This document shows positions 8,596 to 14,801 of a stretch of DNA of 64,000 bases, in pieces. A program made the position numbers and the translations under genes. Location: NCBI GenBank assembly GCA_913043285.1, contig CAJWML010000004.1, positions 162,455 to 226,454 of the forward strand. Direction: 5' to 3'. Source of the DNA: CAKZNE01 sp002695025. Its GTDB lineage: Bacteria; Bacteroidota; Bacteroidia; Flavobacteriales; Schleiferiaceae. Below the pieces are notes generated by a model. That model did not search any database. It was not told the origin of the DNA and worked only from the letters and a program-made list of their open reading frames with translations. Within the stretch, counting starts at the first letter, position 1. Each line of letters begins with the position of its first letter.

Positions 8596-10116
8596 TTAGT
8601 TTTTAAAGCGTTCAGAGTAAATGGCATTACTGCCTTCCTGCAACAACGCAATGAGTTTCATTTCAAAGGATTGGAGCTCCTTGTTTTGCGTAATATCATC
8701 CACCTTTTGGGTGAAAGTCTTATCGAAGTCAATAGCATCTTTTCTAAAGAAGTTGGAGTTGTCTAAAGCGGGTATGCCGTTTACCACGTTAAAAAGGCTT
8801 TCACGGCTTAGATTAAGTTCAATGGGAGTGCCGTTATTCCCCACAGATCCGCTTACATTCATATTAAAGGGCACAAACTTGCGGCCGTGCCGGTCAGAAC
8901 CGAGCTGGTACAGCCACCGGTAATAATACTTACCGCAAAATTCCCGTAGGTCTTTTACGAGTTGGTTGGATTTGAAGTTGGCGGGTACTTGCAGCTCTTT
9001 TCGCCAGGTAAGGCGAGAGTCGTCTAAAGCATCATTCAGGTAATTGGTAATGTACAGGCTCAGGTACTTGAACTTGATAAACTGTTCCAGCAGGTTATCA
9101 CTGGTTTTACCCAGGTGGGTAAGATTGATCTCGGTAGTATCCTCACTAATGCCAAATTCAAAGTATTTAATGGGAGAACTGAGTTCGGAAGCTTCCTTAG
9201 CTTCATTTTCGTGCTGTATGAATTCCAGGATGGAGAGGGCAGAGGCAAATTCAATAAAATTAGCCTCATTCTTTTGGTTTTCACCCCCGTCAAAATTTTC
9301 ATACTGGCTTCTGCGGTAATCTCCTGTATAAAAAAGAGCGTTGAGATTGCTGGCCAGGTATTTTTCATAATAAGCCAGGGCGGCTTTGGTTTTAGAAGTA
9401 AAGGTATTGCTGTCAATGGCACTTTCTCCGTTCCGGAATTTATCGGAATCCACTTCAAAGTAGGGTAAAATAGAAATACCCCCTATAATAGAGTCCTTTA
9501 TATACTCACTGTTGTTGATGCCGCTTTTAGGGTCACGAAAAACATTGAGTAGAAGCGGAAAACCCGCAGCACCGGTGCCTCCAAATATAGAACTGATGAT
9601 GAAAATGCGATCACCTGGTTTAAACTCCTGCGTAAACTCTTTAAAGCCTCGTGATTCCACTACTTGCTTAAGTACGATGCTACCCACACTAGGAACTCCT
9701 AAAAAACCTTTTTCCAGGTTCATCTCACGACTGGCCTCAGTAAAAAGTAAGTCTATTAAGCCTTTAGTAGAGGTGAGATCGGAAGCATTCAGTTGGTTAT
9801 AGCCGATCATATTGGCGAGGGTGCCTATATCGGTGCCACTGATGTTTAGTTCTTTAGGCATTTCCACTTCTGTACGGAAAAAGCTATCCGGGTAAAGGTT
9901 GGTAGGCACATTGTTGTAAAGCTTTTCATGAATATCACGGTATTTACCTACGATGTGCCGGAAGTACTCCAGGTCACCATTATTAACATCCGTATCAATC
10001 ACCATAGGTACAATCTTGTCTGTTTCGGCTTTTAGGCCTGAAGCCAGGAGCATGACCAGTGATTTTAAAACGCGTGTTCCTGTTCCTCCTATCCCGAATA
10101 CATATAGTTTGGACAT
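8596..10116 (-). CDS. tubulin/FtsZ-like GTPase (operon gene 3)
   Basis: This 506-residue cytosolic protein begins with a glycine-rich nucleotide-binding strand-loop (YVFGIGGTGTRVLKSL, residues 5-20). At about residue 180 it carries the tubulin signature variant FGGTGAAG, which fits the tubulin-like (Tubulin_2) group rather than canonical FtsZ. The protein is longer than FtsZ and has no FtsZ C-terminal tail. FtsZ-like families encoded beside vWA and membrane proteins have been predicted to take part in membrane remodelling (Makarova and Koonin). The neighbours here fit that theme. Assembly of filaments is not shown by the sequence. Confidence 0.78.
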   Translation of the reverse strand: MSKLYVFGIGGTGTRVLKSLVMLLASGLKAETDKIVPMVIDTDVNNGDLEYFRHIVGKYRDIHEKLYNNVPTNLYPDSFFRTEVEMPKELNISGTDIGTLANMIGYNQLNASDLTSTKGLIDLLFTEASREMNLEKGFLGVPSVGSIVLKQVVESRGFKEFTQEFKPGDRIFIISSIFGGTGAAGFPLLLNVFRDPKSGINNSEYIKDSIIGGISILPYFEVDSDKFRNGESAIDSNTFTSKTKAALAYYEKYLASNLNALFYTGDYRRSQYENFDGGENQKNEANFIEFASALSILEFIQHENEAKEASELSSPIKYFEFGISEDTTEINLTHLGKTSDNLLEQFIKFKYLSLYITNYLNDALDDSRLTWRKELQVPANFKSNQLVKDLREFCGKYYYRWLYQLGSDRHGRKFVPFNMNVSGSVGNNGTPIELNLSRESLFNVVNGIPALDNSNFFRKDAIDFDKTFTQKVDDITQNKELQSFEMKLIALLQEGSNAIYSERFKN

Positions 10117-10136
10117 AATAATTTCAGATTAAATGA

Positions 10137-10541
10137 TTAGCGAAATGGATTGAAAGGTACGTGGCGGTTATGCAGACTTAAATTGTTGAAAATCAGCGAA
10201 AAGATCAGAAAAAGTATCACGGTGTAAAGGGTGGAATTCCAGATGGCAAATACCCAGATATCCATATTTATTCCACTCAATGTGGCGTGGTCAAAAGACA
10301 GAAAACCACACATAAGAGCTGTGCTGATAAAAACCAGGAGCTCGGTAAAGAACATAAAGCTGAACCACCAGCCTACGGAGGCATATTTTCGGGTGGTTCG
10401 GCCGATAATAAGGTAGTAGATGATCGTCATAAGGAGGCAGCACAAAACCAGAGTGGTAAAGCCCAGTACAAAGCCACTGGAATACCATATTTCAAAATCG
10501 GTATGGGTAGGGTTGAACAAACTGTAGATGTTTTCCAGCAT
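10137..10541 (-). CDS. small multi-pass membrane protein (operon gene 2)
   Basis: This 134-residue protein has three strongly hydrophobic segments (about residues 22-46, 58-80 and 94-118) and a short basic tail. It lies between the vWA-like gene (2 bases apart) and the tubulin-like gene (20 bases apart), so it is clearly part of the operon. It could be an inner-membrane scaffold or a small channel subunit, but no family motif is visible. The start ATG at 10541 is the only good candidate. Confidence 0.7.
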   Translation of the reverse strand: MLENIYSLFNPTHTDFEIWYSSGFVLGFTTLVLCCLLMTIIYYLIIGRTTRKYASVGWWFSFMFFTELLVFISTALMCGFLSFDHATLSGINMDIWVFAIWNSTLYTVILFLIFSLIFNNLSLHNRHVPFNPFR

Positions 10542-10543
10542 AA

Positions 10544-11836
10544 TTATGGTTGATTAATGGTTTCTTTAAAATTGATAGTTAGCAGGGTCGGGCTTTCGTC
10601 ATAAGCTTTGTAAAAAGCTTCCATCAGGGATTGAAAAGCATAGGTTTTACCCTCCAGGGATGCGAGGCTAATCTCTACATCATCGTCCAGGTGTGCTTGT
10701 CGGGTCCATCGGGCCTCAGGTTTATGAAGTTGTAGCTGAAAGTCGCCACTGGTTTCGGAGAGGTTGGTAAAGCTAAGGCTAAGGAGGTGGGTAAGTTTTT
10801 CCCGGCTCATTACCGGCCTTACTTCTGTGTATTCTTTTTCGGTATCTATATCTTCTTTATTTATTACACCCACCTCACCATCAATGTGACTTTGATTAAA
10901 CTGAAAATGGGATTGCAGGAAAGAAGGAGTAGCCAGCGTAGCCGGTAAAACACTTAGATTTAACCCCAGGCTAATTTGTGCGGGGCGGCTTTGTGAATTT
11001 TCGATTACCACAAAGCGGCTTTTTTCGGGTGCCACTATAACCTTACCCTTACGGGGATGGGAGAGTAGTTGCACCTTGATGTCATCGTTAAATTCCAGCC
11101 CAAAGAGTTCGGTATTCTCATAATCCCGGAAAACATCTTCGCGAAGCATTTTTTTAATGACCGCAACATCACCCAGTACCCAAACATAAAAAGGCCGCTT
11201 CTTCATCACGTCTCCATAAAAAGGTCGCGCAGAGGCTATACGGCTACCGGTGTTTTGCCGATCGTAATAATAGGCACCGTTAAAATCGCTATAATACTGG
11301 AATACCGCAGCCGCAATTTTACTTTGGGTCAGGCGGTTGTAGATGGAATGTACAATCATACCTCTTTCCGTAAAGTTTAGATCAGCATTGCCCAGGTCCA
11401 GTATACAATCGGAAATAATAATAGCGGCTTCCTGCGGCCTTAAGGAGTCTATTACATTGTTGAAGATGTGATGCAGCTTGGAAGAGCGGTTTTTGAAAAG
11501 CTGCCCATTTCTGAGGCTTGTGTAAAAATCATCTTTAGATCGGGTATAGATTTCCGGGGCATCGGCCACGGTAAATAGCTTACTTTCCCCAATCCGGTTA
11601 TCGATATCGGTAATCAGAAAAGGTATTACCTCTTTAAAAGTATAATCTCCCGGTACGTTTGCATCGGCATAACCCTTCATGCTTAATGAAGTTTCCAGGT
11701 AAATCTTCACAAGAGGCCTTGATGGCGCAGAAGTCATTTGACCGCTGGTGGTAGAGACGGTGTACTCCTGATTATTAGGTTGACAATTACCCATTAAAAG
11801 TACCAGGCATATACTTATAGAGTACAGTTTAAACAT
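10544..11836 (-). CDS. exported vWA-like protein (operon gene 1)
   Basis: This 430-residue protein has a signal sequence with a Cys at position 18 (LVLLMGNC), so it may be a lipoprotein, although Asn before the Cys is atypical. After a Ser/Thr-rich linker, VKIYLETSLSMKGY (about residues 43-56) resembles the metal-site strand-loop of von Willebrand A domains (DxSxS, here ETSLS). AAIIISDCILDLGN (about 137-151) resembles the later vWA strand-Asp loop. A beta-rich C-terminal half follows. It is the first gene of the minus-strand operon and probably forms the periplasmic ligand-binding or scaffold part of the system. Confidence 0.65.
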   Translation of the reverse strand: MFKLYSISICLVLLMGNCQPNNQEYTVSTTSGQMTSAPSRPLVKIYLETSLSMKGYADANVPGDYTFKEVIPFLITDIDNRIGESKLFTVADAPEIYTRSKDDFYTSLRNGQLFKNRSSKLHHIFNNVIDSLRPQEAAIIISDCILDLGNADLNFTERGMIVHSIYNRLTQSKIAAAVFQYYSDFNGAYYYDRQNTGSRIASARPFYGDVMKKRPFYVWVLGDVAVIKKMLREDVFRDYENTELFGLEFNDDIKVQLLSHPRKGKVIVAPEKSRFVVIENSQSRPAQISLGLNLSVLPATLATPSFLQSHFQFNQSHIDGEVGVINKEDIDTEKEYTEVRPVMSREKLTHLLSLSFTNLSETSGDFQLQLHKPEARWTRQAHLDDDVEISLASLEGKTYAFQSLMEAFYKAYDESPTLLTINFKETINQP

Positions 11837-11849
11837 ATAAAGAAGGTTT
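11834..11849 (-). promoter_or_regulatory. AACCTTCTTTATATG leader at operon start
   Basis: The 16 bases read on the minus strand as AAACCTTCTTTATATG, ending in the start codon of the vWA-like gene. Fifteen of them (AACCTTCTTTATATG) are identical at the start of the gene at 30017, and the shorter AACCTTCTT precedes the ATG at 39448. This may be a recurring 5' leader in this genome. Its function is unknown. Confidence 0.35.
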
Positions 11850-11982
11850 CATGGGAGTTGATTATAGTTTTACTCATGTTTCAAGGGTAAAATTATTAGC
11901 GCTAAATGAGGTGGGTGTACACACTTATCATGATATAAGCTCCTCAGATATTGGTGCTAATTTTGAAGGAGGAATTTTTTGT

Positions 11983-12297
11983 TTAAGATGCCAGCCAGTC
12001 AAAATCGATGAGATGAGCCAGGTTATCCCTTAACTCATGATCACCTTCTGTTCGAAGGTGTTTTCCGTGGATACCGTTTACCACTTTCACTTTTTCACCT
12101 ATCTGCCAGAACGCTTTAGTATAGTTCTAGGTCCACGTGAAAACGGTATTATTTGGATTGTCTACCAAGCTAATAGCGTCCGATTTGGATTTTTTAGTTG
12201 TGCGCCCTATGCCATTGCTCCCCACTAAGTGAAAGACGTAGTGGGTAATTACATTATGGGAGTTTTTCCAAACCCCGGATATTCTATAGGTTGACAT
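11983..12297 (-). pseudogene. DUF3892-like gene with in-frame TAG
   Basis: From the ATG at 12297 a 104-codon frame runs to TAA at 11983 and is interrupted only by a TAG at 12127-12129 (codon 57). The part before the stop (MSTYRISGVWKNSHNVITHY...) and the part after it (AFWQIGEKVKVVNGIHGKHLRT...) together give the layout of a DUF3892-like protein. The stop sits in a Trp-rich context (TWT*NY), where a single TGG-to-TAG change would explain it. The downstream half remains open and well formed, so the event is recent, a sequencing error, or a suppressed stop. Two short plus-strand frames here are antisense shadows. Confidence 0.6.
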
Positions 12298-12307
12298 TTT
12301 ACAATTT

Positions 12308-12556
12308 TTAAAGATTATTGGGTGTTTTTTGAGCTTTATATGTAGCCCACCCAGATGATTCACTGACAAGTAAGCCGTCATCACTATCTATGAATTGACA
12401 GAAATAATTCTTTAAACCTTCGGCTGAAGTATTAACCCTGTAAAAACACCAGGTAGACTCAAAGACCCGTAGCGCTTTGAATTTTTCTAATTCAGTATAC
12501 AGTTTTTGATAGTCTCGTTTATTTCGGAGGTCATAAGTGATAAAGTAAAGTGCCAT
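12308..12556 (-). CDS. SinR/Cas2-fold-like small protein
   Basis: This 82-residue protein starts ALYFITYDLRNKRDYQKLY, the typical first strand and helix of SinR-family and Cas2-like proteins, with the Asp in YDL at the position used by Cas2 nucleases. Strand FESTWCFYRV and a C-terminal strand complete a ferredoxin-like unit. No cas genes or arrays are present, so this is a stand-alone member. It lies 10 bases upstream of the DUF3892-like pseudogene and may be co-transcribed with it. It is structurally similar to the product of 830-1102. Confidence 0.65.
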   Translation of the reverse strand: MALYFITYDLRNKRDYQKLYTELEKFKALRVFESTWCFYRVNTSAEGLKNYFCQFIDSDDGLLVSESSGWATYKAQKTPNNL

Positions 12557-12611
12557 ATTTGAGATTTTATAGATTAATGATATTGATAAGAGGTTTGGTC
12601 CGGATTAGAGC

Positions 12612-13103
12612 CTAATTAGGTGTTAAGGTAACCTGGTTTGCATCAACAGTAGAGGGGAGTGGGGAGCGCGCTAAAAGCAGGTCCAACTTCGCCTCCTCCA
12701 GCTGATCCAGAAATTTTATTAAGTCGGAGGTTGGAAGCCCATCGGTATGGAATATGAGTTTAGAACCTCCATCGGATGTGATTACGACCAGATGTTTAAA
12801 CATTCTATAATAGACAGCGATTAAGATGATACCAATGGCAAATAAAGTAAGGGTTCCCATACTCTCTGATTCTGATAAAAAATAGACTCCCCCTGCCAAT
12901 GCCAGTATTCCTAGAATGAGATATTTCCGGTCTTTTTCATGGTTGATTTCCACCGAGGAAATCTTATCTAAGCACATAGAATGGATATCGGTACTTTTGG
13001 AGGTCTTTTGAACCAACCGGATCCGCTGAGTGGTAAGCGTTAGGTCGCCTCCTGCAGCCATGGTGATTATTTCTTCTTTGTTTAGTAGTTGACTTGTTTT
13101 CAT
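12612..13103 (-). CDS. membrane protein with PH-like domain
   Basis: This 163-residue protein begins with a soluble beta-rich stretch (EIITMAAGGDLTLTTQRIRL...) that reads like the first strands of a bacterial PH domain. Two adjacent membrane segments follow (about residues 61-78 and 83-99), then strands such as HLVVITSDGGSKLIFH. The layout PH-strand, TM hairpin, PH-strand is common in small bacterial membrane proteins of unknown function. It lies 12 bases downstream of the 13116-13514 gene in the same direction. No catalytic site is visible. Confidence 0.6.
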   Translation of the reverse strand: MKTSQLLNKEEIITMAAGGDLTLTTQRIRLVQKTSKSTDIHSMCLDKISSVEINHEKDRKYLILGILALAGGVYFLSESESMGTLTLFAIGIILIAVYYRMFKHLVVITSDGGSKLIFHTDGLPTSDLIKFLDQLEEAKLDLLLARSPLPSTVDANQVTLTPN

Positions 13104-13115
13104 AGATTGATCTTT

Positions 13116-13514
13116 TTATTGATGCTGCCAGCAATAGCTTCCATTTCTTACCACGCGCTTGCAGCGGGTTCCTTTTTGCGTGGTAGCCCGGCAACGGGTG
13201 CTGTAAGTTTTAGCAGGGGAATTTTCACTTTGGTTGGATTGTGAACTGCGGCTGTTGCCAGCTTTCGGATTTGAATTACTTCCAGCTTTAGGAGTGCTTG
13301 GATCTACTGTAGTATAGCAAATCTTACAGGCGGTATAACCTTTTTCTTGAGCCTGTGAAAGCGTGGTTGCTACACTGTCCTCTTCAAGCCAGTGGCAGCT
13401 TTTGTGGTGGTAAGGTCCGTCTCCCGGATTAATATATACCGTATCTGCTTCCTGACTTTGCGCCTTGCTGGTCAGGCAAAGAAGTGCCGTGATAATTGTG
13501 ATAAACACCTTCAT
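13116..13514 (-). CDS. exported protein with Ada-like and C-terminal Cys-His zinc motifs
   Basis: The ATG at 13514 is chosen because it starts a signal peptide (MKVFITIITALLCLTSKAQS); a longer frame to 13544 adds only a non-signal extension. The mature protein has YHHKSCHWL...GYTACKICY (about residues 32-67), shared with the gene at 423-770. A Ser/Asn-rich linker follows, then a C-terminal module CRATTQKGTRCKR...YCWQHQ that looks like a small zinc-binding domain found in many bacterial proteins. It is probably exported. Its function is unknown. Confidence 0.65.
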   Translation of the reverse strand: MKVFITIITALLCLTSKAQSQEADTVYINPGDGPYHHKSCHWLEEDSVATTLSQAQEKGYTACKICYTTVDPSTPKAGSNSNPKAGNSRSSQSNQSENSPAKTYSTRCRATTQKGTRCKRVVRNGSYCWQHQ

Positions 13515-13966
13515 ATAAGTTCGTGATAAGGATTGTCTTGTCAATGGAGGTCGAAGTAAGCCAGTATGCCCTTTTTGGGGGTTTACTTATTTCCGGGTGG
13601 CGCTTTTTGGTTTCCGAAAAGCTATAAATCAAGGAACGTGGCTATTGGAGACGTTCCTGATGCTGAATAAGGAAGGAGTGGGAAAATTTAGTTACGGGTG
13701 GCAGAGACCAGAGCCTCATTTTTTAAATATGTTCTATGAATGCGTGAAAAGTATCCATGGTGAGTTAGCCGCATCCGAAACATGGAAGCATCCAGGCCGG
13801 CCTTTAAATAAGTCAACCAACATTTTTTAGCTACGAATTTTAGCCGGAGAAGCCGGATACTTATTTTGTGAAACGTTAAAAAGCGGAAGCTTATGTGATA
13901 AATCCTGATTGGAAACGTTCTTTTAAAAAGTCATTGAACACTACCCTGATCTGAAGACTTCCTACG
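13515..13966. other. about 450 bases without a well-supported gene
   Basis: A GTG-started frame of 77 codons on the plus strand (13597-13830) exists but has no recognisable motif, signal peptide or partner. I do not call it a gene. The rest is AT-rich intergenic sequence upstream of the response-regulator gene. Confidence 0.4.
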
Positions 13967-13986
13967 TGTGGTATTATGATACCACA
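13967..13986. promoter_or_regulatory. perfect 8+8 palindrome upstream of LytTR gene
   Basis: TGTGGTAT and ATACCACA flank a 4-base centre (TATG), giving a perfect inverted repeat that ends 35 bases before the response-regulator ATG. Its position suits an operator, possibly for the regulator itself, but LytTR sites are usually direct repeats, so the binding protein is uncertain. Confidence 0.4.
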
Positions 13987-14021
13987 GTTTGAAGATCCGC
14001 AGATCTAATATTTTAAACTCT

Positions 14022-14801
14022 ATGCTCTCAACTAAAACGCCATTAAGGCTCAAAACCCTAATTGTAGATGATGAAAGGAGAAGCCGGCTCCATCTTAATC
14101 GGCTTATCGATACCTATTGCCATCAATTGCAGGTGGCGGGCATCGCTAGCTGTGGGGAGGAAGCCCTGGACCTTATCACCACCCTTCAACCGGAAGTTGT
14201 TTTCCTGGATGTACTGATGCCTACCATGAATGGCTTTGAATTTCTCGATACCCTCAAGGAAAAGGATTTTCTCACCGTTTTTGTTACGGCCCACGAGGAG
14301 TTCGGTATTAAGGCTATTCATGCGGACGCTACGGATTATATCCTGAAACCCATTGATACGCTGGACCTTCAGCGGGCCGTCTCACACGTGGTGAAAGTGT
14401 GGCAGCAACGCAGCACGGAAAAAGCCCAGCCCCGCGATCAAAGATCTCCGGTGCACCCCATACAGCAAAAGATCACGGTCCCCCATGCCGAAGGCTTTCA
14501 TATCCTGGATCCTGAAAAGGTGGTAAGGTTGGAAGCGGATAACACCTATACGACCATTTATATGGAGGATGGCAGAAGCCTTTTATGTAGCAAGGGAATT
14601 CATGAGTTTGAAGAATTGCTGGAACCAAAATGCTTTGTGCGGACCCATCGCTCGCATATTGTGAATCTAAACTGTTTACAGGAGTTCAACCGTAAATACG
14701 ACCAGGTATTAATCCTTACCAATGGGGATAAGGTACCGGTGGCCCGCAGAAAATTAAAAGACTTCCAGGGGCATCTTCAAAATTACATCGGACGGTCTTA
14801 A
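14022..14801 (+). CDS. LytTR-family response regulator
   Basis: The ATG at 14022 is preferred to an in-frame TTG at 13989. The receiver domain (about residues 10-130) has the acidic pair in LIVDDE, the phospho-acceptor Asp in VVFLDVLMP, the Thr/Ser switch in VFVTAHE, and the Lys in YILKPID. After a linker, the C-terminal ~100 residues form a LytTR DNA-binding domain (VRLEADNTYTTIYMEDG, then FVRTHRSHIVNL). The stop codon abuts the start of the sensor kinase gene with no gap, so they form a standard two-component pair. A palindrome lies just upstream. Confidence 0.93.
   Translation: MLSTKTPLRLKTLIVDDERRSRLHLNRLIDTYCHQLQVAGIASCGEEALDLITTLQPEVVFLDVLMPTMNGFEFLDTLKEKDFLTVFVTAHEEFGIKAIHADATDYILKPIDTLDLQRAVSHVVKVWQQRSTEKAQPRDQRSPVHPIQQKITVPHAEGFHILDPEKVVRLEADNTYTTIYMEDGRSLLCSKGIHEFEELLEPKCFVRTHRSHIVNLNCLQEFNRKYDQVLILTNGDKVPVARRKLKDFQGHLQNYIGRS

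Noticed and set aside
11851..12228. Two short plus-strand frames after the vWA-like operon
   Set aside because: They are antisense to the DUF3892-like frame, which makes family sense on the minus strand.
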